From positions 126,330,723 to 126,394,722 of the forward strand of contig OZ023269.1 in NCBI GenBank assembly GCA_964006375.1: DNA of 64,000 nt, written 5' to 3'. Position 1 is the first letter of the stretch. Every line of letters begins with the position of its first letter. This DNA is from Tillus elongatus (taxonomy: Eukaryota; Arthropoda; Insecta; Coleoptera; Cleridae). Made by a program: the position numbers and the translations under genes. The notes below the pieces were generated by a model. That model saw only the letters and a program-made list of their open reading frames with translations, had not been told where the DNA came from and searched no databases. Below, one piece after another: positions 1-10,210 of the stretch.

Positions 1-274
1 GCAAGAGTGAAATCTTTTTTTCATTTGATATTGATTTATCACACATACTTTAAATGTTTTTGTATGTGTCCCTTTGAGCCCCAAATGTGTCCCTTTTATT
101 CCGGTGTAATATGTTGAAAGGGACAAATACTGTAGCTCATGTTTTTCAATTTTTTTCTTCTTAAGAACCAATTCGTTATGTTTTTGTATGCAAAACACTT
201 TTGCAAATGTTGTACTGTTAATAATATCAGGTGCAATAAGTGTAAAATATAGTGGTGTTGCTTATAGACAGGGT

Positions 275-470
275 CACCTTCAAAATCCCCCTTTCATGCC
301 ACCTCTCCCCCAACTTTCAATAAGTTTCAATTTGTGATTTCCAAATCCCATACCCCATAGAACTTCCAAAAGCAATGGATGACTCACTGATTGAAAAGCC
401 TTTTCTAGGTCCACAAACACACACAGGCTCCGCCTATTTCCGTCCCGATTGTGATCTGTTAAAGCCACAA
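275..470 (-). pseudogene. LINE reverse transcriptase fragment (palm motif A)
   Basis: The minus strand reads about 62 codons with the motif VDLEKAFQSVSHPLL, which matches the first catalytic aspartate region (motif A, usually F/Y-x-D-x-x-K-A-F-D) of non-LTR reverse transcriptases. The D of VDLEKAF is present; the usual second D after AF is replaced by Q. Nothing upstream or downstream continues the domain, so this is an isolated scrap about 190 bp long. The clade cannot be assigned. The flanks (1-270 and 470-1248) are AT-rich with a short GA-rich patch near 505-540 and hold no other recognisable gene. Confidence 0.6.
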
Positions 471-1248
471 TGGAATGAAAAGAGCAGATGGAGACACATA
501 CAGAGAGAGAGAAGGGGGCGAGGGTGGGGGAGAGAGAGGCGACATCGCTTTTAGACTGTGATAATATGAGATAAATTTAAAAAATGTTTGTGGGTCTCTT
601 TAAATAAAGTTGGAGTAATTATTCTGGTGTTTGATATTCAGTGCTATACGAAGTTGTTTGTGGTCTGACATAATTCCCTGAATATGTGTGGTCTGGTAAT
701 TTTAGTCAAAGGGTTTCTGAAACATTTAAAATTAAGAGCATGAAATAAAACACAGGGGTCAGATTCTGGTCCTGACCTAACCTAGGATAACATTAAACAT
801 GGGATAAACAAGGGGTTAATCAAATGTACTATATAAAAAAGAATTTAACTGTACAAAAATGTAAATCCCGCATAAAGTGGATGTTATCCATGAATACAAA
901 GTTTTCCAACGTAAAAACATAAATCACAATATAAGTAAGGGCTGTACAGAAGATGTTTTCTATCCTACAAAATTTCATTAAAAGTAAAATGAAATATTCT
1001 CATCCGTTTATCAAATATTAACCTTTTTACCCTTTTGCTGATGAAAATACTTTCCAGTAAAAATTACATTCTACGAATTTAGAATTAGTATAAGAACATA
1101 AAATTAAAGAATATCTACTATTTGCTTTTTGTAAAAATTGTCGTAACATTAATTAATTAAAAGCAACATTTAATCAACCATGTGTTCCAAGAAAACAACT
1201 TGGAAAATTGGAGACCTTGTAGTCAATAAATCCTGGCGCAGTAGGTAC

Positions 1249-1469
<221 letters not shown>

Positions 1470-3098
1470 GCATTTGATTATGTACCCCACGATTGGTTAA
1501 ACAAGGTACTTGAAATCTACAAGATCTGCCCAACGATAAGAAACGTCCTTCAACATCTCATGAGTACTTGGAGAACAAACATATGGATGACCAATAAAAA
1601 TTGTGGAAAAGTGCGGATCGGAAGGGGCATTTTTCAGGAGGACTCCCTGTCGCCGGTGTGGTTCTGCTTGGCACTGAACCCCATGTCGACTGTCCTAAAC
1701 AAAACTGGAGCCGGGTATAGACTAAATATGAAAAACTGAATAAGAATATCCCACTAATTATACATGGACGATCTTAAATTATACTTTGAGACACAAGATA
1801 AGCTCCACTCACTGATTAATACTGTTAAAATATTTAGCAATAATATAAAAATGTCGTTTGGACTCGACAAATGTGCTATAATTAACGTCAAGAGAGGGGC
1901 AGTTGAAGGTGACCAACATCCCTTCTGCGATATAGAACAACTACCGCCAGAGGAGACATATCGCTACCTACGGTGTCCGGAAAACCAGCGTGTGGACCAT
2001 AGCCGGCTAAAGCGAGAGTTCCAGGAGAAGTATAGTTAGCGAGTCACGAAGCTCATAACTACTAAGCTTTTCGGAGGTAACCTCTGTGCTGCTATCAACT
2101 CATGGACGGTACCAGTATTGACATACTCTTTTGGAGTTGTCAAATGGTCTAACACCGACTTAGATGAACTGGACAGACCCACGAGAAGGCTTCTTACGAA
2201 ATTTCGGTGCCTTCACACCAACTCATCTGTTAGAAGACTGTATACACCTCGGAAAGAAGGCGGCAGAGGGTTAATCCATATAAAGAACATCTGTTTTAAG
2301 CAAGAAAGAAACATGCGACAACGTTTTCTTGCATCGCAGGATGAACTTATGAGGTTGGTGGTGTGCGAGGATAAGGAGACTCAGCTTACTTAGGCAGACA
2401 TAACCAGCTCGCCAAGATCATCCATCAACAAATCGCTTTGAAATACAGCCTCCTGAACCCGTCAACAACACCATCTTACTACAAGTATTCTCCGGATGTG
2501 GTGCTGGAGTCGGCGGACTTTCTCCTGTACTGGGACCGACCCATGATAACGGACCGCACTGTGGACTTCAATAGGCCAGACATTGTCCTGATAAACAAAC
2601 AGATGAGGCTTGCTGTGATCATAGACATTGCTGTACCGCTGTCCCATAACATTCAGAAAACTGAAATTGAAAAGATCACCAAGTATGAAAACTTGGCATA
2701 TGAAATAAAAAACATATGGAATCTCCAGAAGGTGGCTACATATCCTTTCGTAATGTCGGCGGAAGGAATAGTCACCAAAAATTTCATGGGAAATCTAAAG
2801 GAACACGGATTACCAAATAACATCCTCAACGTGGGGCAGAGGGCGGTTCTGCTGCAAACATGTCACATAGTCCGAAAATTCCTCAGTTAAGTGGCGACCT
2901 CAAACACGTCTGCTGTGTTGAAGCACCGGAAGTCAGACTGTAATAATAATATCGACATAATGGGATATGATAAATTTCATCCCCATCTACCGAGCCGAAC
3001 CCCAATGTCGCGCGCGGGGGGTCGGTCAAAAGGTTTCCAGTAGTAATATTGAGAATGTGTAACGCTTATATCAAATAATAATAATAATAACAATAATC
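1470..3098 (+). mobile_element. R4/Dong-like non-LTR retrotransposon copy 1, 5'-truncated
   Basis: The element begins at reverse transcriptase motif A straight after the (AAT)n tract, runs through the RT and restriction-like endonuclease (RLE) domains, and continues into a 3' UTR of about 200 bp. It ends in a short (TAA)n run at about 3076-3097. There is a small TAA patch at 2941-2950 in the UTR as well. The position of TAA repeats on both sides fits target-site choice seen in the Dong branch of the R4 clade. Assignment to R4 rather than R2 or NeSL rests on the motif style (GIFQxDSLSP, LYMDDLKLY) and the TAA ends, and is an inference. Confidence 0.75.
1472..2890 (+). pseudogene. R4-like reverse transcriptase/RLE polyprotein, decayed copy 1
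   Basis: Coding pieces in order: 1472-1738 reads AFDYVPHDWL (motif A) and GIFQEDSLSPVWFCLALNP (motif B); 1740-2039 carries an intact catalytic LYMDDLKLY (YMDD at 1761-1772) and the primer-grip region FGLDKC; 2118-2393 is the RT thumb; 2438-2890 is the restriction-like endonuclease with RPDIVL, then IDIAVP, and the family C-terminus HIVRKFLS. Frameshifts or stops separate the pieces at about 1738, 2038 and 2393. Compared with copies 2 and 3, the CCHC zinc finger that should lie between thumb and endonuclease is missing near 2393-2410, so this copy has an internal deletion. No N-terminal domain is present. It cannot encode an active protein. Confidence 0.85.
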
Positions 3099-3555
3099 TT
3101 AATTAGCTCATCAATAGAATGCCCTTTAGGGCGTAGAGCCAATCAGAGTAAGTTGGCACAAAAAACACTGTACAGATAAAATAATATGTAAAAATCTGTT
3201 ATACGAATAAAATATAAATACAAAATAAAAATGAACCGTATACATGTTTGTGACAATCAATATACACACCACATTAAACACTCCATGGATAAAAACAGTA
3301 TAAAAAATTTCGCTATAGAAATAAAATCCATACACAGACAGAATTTATAAAATGTTTGTAGAGATAAACAAATAAAATAAAAAATTGTATAAACAAGACA
3401 AGTGTAAAAACAAAACAGTACAAGTCCAAATAAAAAATTCCAATAATGGCGTCATGGGCATTGACTGCAAGTCAACACCAACTAAATTTTACCCGCAATA
3501 TCGTCCAACAGATATTCCTTCAACTCATAAAACGCAGACAGTTCTACGTATCTTT
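3099..3555. other. AT-rich gap between R4 copies, no gene
   Basis: About 450 bp rich in A and T. No coding region, RNA gene or repeat structure could be supported. The sequence before 3560 may include more of R4 copy 2 upstream of motif A but shows no recognisable protein signal. Confidence 0.5.
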
Positions 3556-3583
3556 TTAGTCTATTTTATAATAATTTACGAAA

Positions 3584-4205
3584 AAGCATTTGATTCAGTT
3601 CCACACAAATGGTTTATAAGTGTGCTAATAAGATCGATACTTACATCCTGAGGTTCCTTGAACACACCATGTCTACCTGGAGAACAAAGATTCAGTTACG
3701 GGTACAAACGGGTGACCACATCGTAACCAACACGGTACCAATTTGAAGTGGCATATTTCAAGGCGACTCGCTAAGCCCACTGTGGCTCTGCCTCGCATTG
3801 AATCCACTATCAAACCGTCTGAGCTCCACCAGATATGGCTACAGTATAAAAAGCAATGGCAGGGAGCAAATAAGGCTAAATCATCTGCTGTATATGGACT
3901 ATCTCAAGCTGACGGCCTCCACAAACAACCACCTGGAACAACTCCTTAAAATCGTGGAAGGGTTTTCCAGAGATATTGACATGCAGTTTGGGCTCGACAA
4001 ATGTCGCACCTTATGTGTAGTCAAAGGGAAAATACAACCAGGTGTATATAAAATGCAAAACGGCCAGAAAATTGCCTTGATGGATGTAAAAGAGTGTTAT
4101 AAATACCTGGCAATACAGCAAGCGAGGAATATAAACCACTCGGTAATGAAGAACGACCTGACAAATGAATTTACGAAACGAGTAAAGCAGGTGGTGCGAT
4201 CACTG
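3584..4205 (+). pseudogene. R4-like RT palm, decayed copy 2 (5' part)
   Basis: Frames at 3584-3650, 3743-3949 and 3798-4211 together spell motif A (KAFDSVPH), a motif B remnant (ISRRLAKP in one frame reflects a shifted GDSLSP region) and the catalytic box at 3891-3902, which reads YMDY instead of YMDD, so a catalytic aspartate is lost. FGLDKC and YKYLAIQQ follow. Several frameshifts are present. The reading ends where the BEL/Pao block begins. Confidence 0.8.
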
Positions 4206-5084
4206 TTGTGAATTTTGTCTGCGTATTTTGTGTGGGAATATTGTTTTTTCCAAATTGCAAAGACTCTAACACCTGGTACCGTTGCGCAAGAAATGTTTTC
4301 ATTTCATCCATTGTGGGAAATTCTTTGGCGTTTGAATGCGACTCCCACTCCCTTTTAGTTGAAAAATCGAATTTTGCCGTAATTAAATAGATGATAAGTA
4401 CATCCCATTGGTTTGTTGATAAGCCCAATATTGATAAAGATGTCAGGTGAATCGTTATATTGTCTAATAATTGGCGAAGTTAGCTAGCAGAATCTTTAAT
4501 AACTGTTTGCAAATTGAACAATGCATTAATGTGGTGTTGAGAAATAAGTCTTTTATTTTCATACCTGTCCCAAGCAAATTCCATGCAATTTCGTAATTCT
4601 CTGAGGTGACTCTAAGTCCATCTACAACTTGTCGCGCTTCATTAACAAGGCACGATTTTACATAATGAAACTTTTCTACGTTTGACAATTGTTTTTTACT
4701 TTCTACCAATGAAACATAGCTATCATAGAACGTTGTCCATTCTGCATAGGACCCACTGAACTGTGGTAAATTGATTTCTGGTAATTTTAAGTGTGAGTTA
4801 GATTCATTGAGGGAATTATGAACGTGATTACTGGAATTGTTTGCCTGCATATGTACTGATGTCTTAACATTCTCCCGCAATTTTGAAATACGTAGTTTCA
4901 AAGTTGTCTCTTTCATCTAAATGATAAGTGATATTTCCCGAATCTAGTAATTCAATTTCTGTCTGCAACCTTTCGAAATCCGATTCTATCAACTCTAATT
5001 TGGATAAACGTAATTTTAATTCTGTTATATTTTGTCGACTTTCAAATCACAAGGTCCTTCGAGAATAATCACAAATCACAACAA
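4206..5084 (-). pseudogene. BEL/Pao LTR-retrotransposon gag fragment (DUF1759-like)
   Basis: The minus strand contains LPEINLPQFSGSYAEWTTFY and VEKFHYVKSCLVNEARQVV (within 4916-4464), then EIAWNLLG; this is the signature of the DUF1759/Gag region of BEL/Pao retrotransposons, which forms the particle shell. A second frame at 4428-4171 continues the same protein (WDVLIIYLITAKFD, REWESHSN, FLAQRYQVLESL). The N-terminal part includes coiled-coil-like LKLRISKLRENV. No LTRs, protease, RT or integrase are visible, and the block lies inside an R4-like LINE. It is a broken fragment of about 290 codons with at least one frameshift. Confidence 0.75.
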
Positions 5085-6240
5085 TCACATCTTAACAGCA
5101 AGCACCTGACTAAAGCTCTGAATAGGTATACATGTTCTGCACTTAGCTACACAGTTGGGATTGTAAACTGGAGTAAAACGGACATCGAAAATCTACAACG
5201 GAAGGTGCGAACACTGCTAACAAAATCCAAAAAGCATCACCCCCGTAGTGCTATAGAGCGAGTAACCCTACCTAGACACCAAGTTAGGAGAGGAGTGTTG
5301 GGTATTGGTAAACAGTTGGACCAGCATATAGTGAACCTGCGTATATATTTCCATCAGCAGACGCTTACTTCTGAACTACAACGTGCCATATGCGAGGCAG
5401 ATGATTCAACACCGCTACAATTAAAAGAAAGTGAAATACAGTCACCATCGGACCGATCAGGACAAGCTGCAATCTTGGATGCAGAAGCCTCTCCATGGGC
5501 GACATCTGAGTGAGACCTCTCAGGCACATGTCGAAAAATTGGCGTCGAACTACTGGTTGGTGTCCAGACAGATGTTTTCAGAGACAACGAGGTTTTTGCT
5601 GGTCATCCAAGATCAGGTCATTCCAACAAGAAACTACCTTAAGTATATAGTTGGAGATAATTCGGTCCAAGATGACAAATGTAGATTTGGGTGTCAGTCA
5701 TCAGAGACTATCCAGCACGTCGCCGGAGGATGTCAAGAGTTTGCTGCAACAGAGTATAAAGAGAGGCACGACGCAGTTGCTAAAATACTTCATCAAGAAC
5801 TGGCTCTGAAACTGAGACTTTTAAATCTTAGTAAGGTGCCCTACTATAGATACACTCCTGAGCCGGATCTAGAGAACTCAGGATACAAGTTGTATTGGGA
5901 TCGGACCGTACTCACAGACCCACAACAGGCCAGATATAATTACAGTCAATATGTCCTGCAACTAAGTGACGCTGATTGATGTCGCCATTCCAAATACTAA
6001 TAATCTAGAGATAAAGTACAACGAGAAGATCATTAAGTACAGAGACCTCGAGATACAAGTAAAGAGACAGTGGAGTGCAGATACTGTCCGAGTGATTCCA
6101 ATAGTCATGTCAACTGGTGTGGTTCCTAAGAATCTTCGAGAGAACATTAAGAGACTGGGCGTTGGAGAGCATCTTTATAAGGTTATGCACAAGGCGGTAA
6201 TACTTGCAATTGCCCACGCGGTGCGGAGATTCCTGGGAAA
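5085..6240 (+). pseudogene. R4-like RT thumb, CCHC finger and RLE, copy 2 (3' part)
   Basis: The coding signal resumes with HLTKALNRYTCSALSYTVGI and runs through TDIENLQRKVRTLLTK (thumb, about 5085-5420). The next frame (5431-5979) has the zinc finger CRFGCQSSETIQHVAGGC, then LYWDRTVLTD. A frameshift lies in the endonuclease near 5920, because the RPDI motif is in a different frame from the upstream part; 5966-6240 then gives TLIDVAIPNTNN and the C-terminal AHAVRRFLG. In this family the CCHC finger precedes the RLE, which nicks target DNA to prime reverse transcription. The copy is inactive. Confidence 0.8.
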
Positions 6241-6383
6241 TGAGGCAGTGTCGCGTTGTCGTTCAGGGCTCGATAACTTAGAAAGGGCTCCATCTGAGCT
6301 CAGTCCCTTTGGTAGCTGAGATACCTGGGATGAGTGAATGTTCCCCTTTGAGGGAGTGTGAAAGCCCTTCAGGCTAAAATCGA

Positions 6384-6403
6384 TAATAATAATAATAATA
6401 ATA
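6384..6403. repeat. (TAA)n junction between R4 copies 2 and 3
   Basis: About seven TAA units mark both the 3' end of R4 copy 2 and the 5' boundary of R4 copy 3. This shared junction suggests that copy 3 inserted into the repeat tail of copy 2, or the reverse. Confidence 0.85.
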
Positions 6404-7580
6404 AGAGGATTGATTAGCATTGAGGATACTAGCAACATCGCCAAGGAAGGAATCAGCAGTTACCTACAACTAAAAAAAGAAGATAAATACCTGGGAATGG
6501 TGTACAGACAACAACAAGTTGCCCCTGAAGAATATCACAGCACAGAGGAAGACGAATATAACGGAGAAGGAAAAGAACCAGAACACAACAGCCATAATAT
6601 GCCTCAAACAAAGACAGTAAAAAAAAGAAACAGAAAATGAAACAACAGATGAAAGAATAACGAATTATAAAATGGAAAACCAAGCAACTTCATGGACAAA
6701 TAGCAAATGAGGCCGTCAAGGAAACCATCCATCAAAATAACTCATGGGCGTGGCTCACCCATGCAAATCTCAAGACCGAGACGGAAGCTCTGATAACTGC
6801 CTGCCAAGATCAAGCTATCGCAACAAATTATATGAAAGCTAAAATAATGAAAACCGACACAGACCTGAAATGCAGACTCTGTCGGTCTTTCAATGAAACC
6901 ATCCACCATATTGTTGCGGGCTGCCCCATACTAGCAAAACATTCGTATCTGGAGCGACACAACACAGTAGCCAGGCAGCTTCACTGGAACATCTGCAAAT
7001 ACTACAAGATAGATGTAAATGAAAAGTGGTACCAACACACCCCGGACCCTGTAATAGATACTGAAGATGTGACAATCATATGGGACACACAGGTGCATAC
7101 AGATAGGAAAATAGTTGCAAGCAAGCCAGACCTCATAGTTAAGGATAAGAAGAAAAACCATTGCCTAATCATAGACGTGACCATACCTTCTGACTACAAC
7201 ATCACACAGAAGGAAGCAGAAAAGATGCTTAAATATAAAGATCTGCAAATTGAGATACAGCGCATGTGGAACCTGAAGGCCAAAATAATCCCCGTCATCA
7301 TCGGAGCCACAGGACTTATTTCCAATGCCACCATCAATTTCATGAAGGAAGTTCCAGGAAAACACAATCTCCTGCTAATGCAAAAGGCAGTGGTCCTGGG
7401 TACAGCGCATATAGTACGGAAAGTCCTATTATACTTACCTGACATCCACACGCAGAAGCAACACCCTAGGTGAACGGAGTGCACTCGGTGTTGCTCAACT
7501 CATGCAGAACTATCCTTAGAATAAACTAAGTGGAATCTCTAATAATAATAATAACAATAAAAATAACAATATTATTATTA
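6404..7580 (+). mobile_element. R4/Dong-like LINE copy 3, 5'-truncated
   Basis: Starts with RGLISIEDTSN, equivalent to GRGLIHIKN in copy 1, so truncation lies in the thumb region. It includes the finger and endonuclease and ends with a (TAA)n/(AAC)n-like tail at 7541-7570. It is the third copy in the same orientation within 6.3 kb. Confidence 0.75.
6832..7473 (+). pseudogene. R4-like CCHC finger plus restriction-like endonuclease, copy 3
   Basis: A 213-codon uninterrupted frame. It has CRLCRSFNETIHHIVAGC (CCHC finger, residues about 14-31), the endonuclease signature KPDLIVKDKKK followed by LIIDVTIPSDYN (catalytic-type PD and D about 14 residues apart, residues about 95-125), a KYKDLQIEIQRMW helix and the family C-terminus AHIVRKVLL. 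Upstream, 6660-6830 reads the conserved LHGQIANE and WLTHANLKTETEALI with one break near 6640. This is the best preserved endonuclease of the three copies, but the RT domain is gone so the copy cannot move alone. Confidence 0.85.
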
Positions 7581-7839
7581 TCTTTATTCCTGCAAACATA
7601 CAAGCTGGCTCATCAAAACCATACAAGCGGTTTTTTGTGTATTTGAAGTTATCTCTTTAAAAAAACGTTCGGATACGCCGATCTTATTTTTGAAGGGCAT
7701 ACACAGGGATTTCGCTAAAAAAATGTTACATCAAAATATCGCTTTATATTTTTCACACAAAAACTCAAAACAATTTTTTCTTTCAAGAAAAGGTAGTAAA
7801 CATTTTTTTTTAAAGAAAATTCGTTATAACAAGAACTTC
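7581..7839. other. AT-rich stretch, no gene
   Basis: Oligo-T and oligo-A rich sequence after the R4 tail. I see no coding region or named repeat in it. Confidence 0.5.
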
Positions 7840-8075
7840 ACTAATAAAATAAGTGGAACAAAAAGCAGAGTCACCACAAAAACCACAAAATAGTTACCAA
7901 GAGTTATAAGTTACCTCAACAGTTTAGCTACAGCTCCTGATGAAGACAACTTCGCTGCCGAAATACATATCTAGCTCTAACTCTCTGTTGTTATTTTGTG
8001 GTTCTTGTAATGATCCTACTTCTTGTTCTAGTTTCTAACCATCGCCCAACCTCGGTCTTTTAATCAAATAAATGA
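7840..8075. repeat. Hammerhead-bearing repeat, copy A
   Basis: This block shares its outer and inner parts with the palindrome at 56155-56420: the string ACCACAAAA on the left, a central CTGATGA-containing unit, TTTTGTGGTT on the right, and the flank CCAACCTC.GTCTTTTA. The left and right outer parts are partly complementary. Repeats of this layout resemble termini of Penelope-like elements, which are known to carry hammerhead ribozymes, but no Penelope coding sequence touches this copy. Confidence 0.55.
7930..7980 (+). ncRNA. Hammerhead-ribozyme-like motif (type I layout)
   Basis: The order of parts is: stem I strand ACAGCTC (7930-7936), core CTGATGA (7937-7943), weak stem II 7944-7959, core GAA (7960-7962), near-palindromic stem III ATACATAT (7963-7970), cleavage-position C (7971), and stem I return strand TAGCTCT. 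All core bases of CUGANGA and GAA are present. Stem II has two mismatches and stem III one, so the copy is probably decayed. Stem III without a loop would need two molecules to pair, as known for small hammerheads in Penelope-like elements. Confidence 0.55.
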
Positions 8076-8274
8076 AAAATTATACAATCTGATCTAACTA
8101 CAGACGTAGAAACTTTTCCTCCTACTTCTTTTTCCTAACGATGCCGTTAAAACCAAGACCGGTGGTAGAAAAAAAAACAAATACCTGTGCAGCCACAGAA
8201 AAGCTACGTATTAAATATGGCACGGTTTCACCAAGTTAGGGCAAGAATAATCTGATGAGCTATTCTAATTGATT

Positions 8275-8545
8275 TTTTTTCTTTTTAAAGTCGCTCTATC
8301 TCCGCGACTATGGCCAATCACCGACTCCAGGGAGCAGTTTCACCTCACTATCCTGAAAACTTTGCCGAACCCTTGCCTTTCTGTAACGAGGGTAAGGTGA
8401 CCAACTTCGCATGGACACGGGAACGACGGCTTTACGCCCCCTCCGAAAGGCGCAACGTGCAGACGTTTTAACATGTTCAAATACAATGTCAGGACCTCAG
8501 GTGATGTTAATTGTACAGTATGTACTAAAAAATTTAAAGGAAAAC
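8275..8545 (-). repeat. SINE-related relic
   Basis: Bases 8450-8530 match, with changes, 8885-8965 in the tRNA-derived SINE just downstream (shared GTGCAGAC, TTCAAATACAATG, CAG.ACCTC). The part at 8330-8350 (AACTGCTCCCTGG) recurs at 33668-33680. It lacks a recognisable tRNA-like head. It is read as an older copy of the same SINE body plus a shared tail. Confidence 0.45.
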
Positions 8546-8554
8546 GGTGGGATC

Positions 8555-8770
8555 GAGACATACTTGGTTCTCGGGTTGACCCGCGTCCAGGATGTATTAA
8601 AAGTCGATGTTTCGGCTAACGTTTTGGAGCCATTTTCAAGAGGTAAAGTAAATATGTAAGGACATGAACTCTAAGGCCTCAATCTGCCTACTCCTTAGAG
8701 CGGTGGACAAAGGTGGGTTGGGTTGTTGTAGCTTAATTACAGGGTCTCAATCTGCCTACTCCCCAAATCT
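8555..8770 (-). mobile_element. Penelope-like terminal sequence
   Basis: The stretch shares GAGACATACTTGGTTCTCGG with the start of the Penelope-like fragment at 21125-21150, and the strings GACCGCGTCCAG-like, TTTTGGAGCCATTTTCAAG and CAATCTGCCTACTCCTTAG with the Penelope GIY-YIG fragment end at 40268-40395. This links one terminus unit to both ends of a Penelope-like element, as expected of its terminal repeats. On the minus strand it holds a degenerate hammerhead core (about 8592-8650): a GGCTCC stem II arm, GAA, then ACAT and C, with the upstream CUGANGA changed to TTGAAAA. Confidence 0.6.
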
Positions 8771-8801
8771 CACCGGGTTGAACACACTGAGACCTTAGAA
8801 A

Positions 8802-8804
<3 letters not shown>

Positions 8805-8868
<64 letters not shown>
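8805..8868. repeat. (TA)n microsatellite
   Basis: About 32 TA units lying at the 3' side of the minus-strand SINE that follows. The reading frames through it (YIYIYI) are artefacts. Confidence 0.95.
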
Positions 8869-8871
<3 letters not shown>

Positions 8872-9031
8872 TTGAATATACAGCGGAAGGTGCAGACATT
8901 CAACTTGCTCAAATACAATGCCAGAACCTCGGTTGGTGTTAATTTATTACAGTTTGTACTGAAAATCTTGGGAATAGAACTCATTACCCTTCGGTTCAGA
9001 GGCATACCATCTTACCATGAGACCACCCAGG
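8872..9031 (-). mobile_element. tRNA-derived SINE
   Basis: On the minus strand the unit opens with CCTGGGTGGTCTCATGGTAA: this contains an RNA polymerase III A box of the form TGGTCTCATGG (about 9026-9016). About 34 bases on is a B box, GAGTTCTATTCCC (about 8982-8970). The spacing and the 5' CCTGGGTGG fit a tRNA-like head of about 70 nt, followed by an unrelated body of about 90 nt that ends at the (TA)n tract. The B box has one change from GGTTCGANTCC, and the head does not fold as a clean tRNA, so it is called a SINE and not a tRNA gene. Confidence 0.7.
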
Positions 9032-10210
9032 CTTTTACAAATATCTGATATCCCTTTTAGGTACTTAATTTATTATATACTTTAGGCGCAGCTGTATATC
9101 TCTAGTCTTGAAATACCTGTTTGTTTTTAGTAACAAAATTTGCTATTCATAATAATTCAAAGAACGATAAACGCAGAAATTTAGAATGAAGTATCTGCTT
9201 TCGCTGTCGGCCTACACTTTCTATTACATCCGGATAAGATACAAAGCCCGCATTGTGCCTGTTCTATTTTCTGGATACTACCCTACCTGTATCCTTTTAT
9301 ACAGGACCCATCTGCAAATACCTATCGCATATGGGTTTAACCTGATAAAATGATATTTCAACATAAGAGCTAAGCGAGTTTTAGTAAATTAATTTCATAG
9401 AGTAGAAGGGCTCTTGCGACGAAAGTCGGTCGACCTTCTGTCATAAGTTCCGAGGCCTAAAAGTCTCCTTAAATTTTGTACGAAAGGCAAAACATGAAAT
9501 AATGCATGTAGACGTTTCAACGTTGGCGTAAATATTTCTGTTAGATTTTATATACTAGTATTGATTTTGAAATGATATTATATGACATGCTAAAGTAATA
9601 AAAACATATAAATGTCAGATTAAATTTATTTGTAACATAAAGTGGTTTTAACAGATCCTGAGTAACAGGGACGGTCTGGCAGTTTGGCTAATCGACCTCA
9701 ACGGACCGTTTTGATCGTCTCACTTTATATGAATTTTCTACAGAATGTGACGCCGAAATGTTCACTTAACCGTTCATAGTCACTGAAGTAAATTTGATGG
9801 GAAGTACCGACGCAGCAAGTGCGTTATGTAAGCGAATTTTTAGGAAAATGTTTTCTTTAAAAATTTAAGGTACTTAAGCCACCTTAATATAATTTTGAGA
9901 AAGTGTTGGTTAATTTCTAAAAACACATAATTTCTAAATTTCTCTTCCATTCAAGTCATTGCAGAAAACTAAGTAATTTGTTGGTTTTATTATAACTTTG
10001 ATTCCAAAGGGAAAATTTCTCAACTTTTCTTGAAATAAATTTATTTCCAATAAAACTGTGCTTACTGCCTTACTAAACGTTTATATATTTTGGATATCTA
10101 AGCCAGACTACCAAATTATGAGCTTTTACAATGGCGCCGCGACATTAGACCAAGACATTTTGCCTAATGCCTGCTTACACAATTAACAAAATAAAGACTA
10201 AAAATTATTA
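9032..10210. other. Unassigned AT-rich DNA with one family M end
   Basis: About 1.2 kb without a supported gene. The only recognisable part is a single family M end (GACGCAGCAAGTGCGTTATG) at 9811-9830, followed by a short GCGAATTTTTAGG tail. Confidence 0.5.

Larger units (their letters stand above)
3560..6403 (+). mobile_element. R4/Dong-like LINE copy 2, interrupted by BEL/Pao gag
   Basis: The second copy starts at the same place as copy 1 (YEKAFDSVPH, motif A), preceded by a short ATAATAAT string, and ends in (TAA)n at 6384-6403. A foreign block (about 4206-5084) of opposite coding strand splits the RT between the end of the palm and the thumb. Removing it brings the two protein-similar halves back into register by comparison with copy 1, so the block was inserted after the R4 copy. 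The 3' UTR (about 6240-6383) is short. Confidence 0.75.

Noticed and set aside
4208..4390. Plus-strand 60-codon frame
   Set aside because: It is the shadow of the BEL/Pao gag fragment on the other strand.
8872..9031. Genuine tRNA gene on the minus strand
   Set aside because: A and B boxes are present but the arms do not form a clean cloverleaf, and a SINE-like body is attached and repeated nearby.
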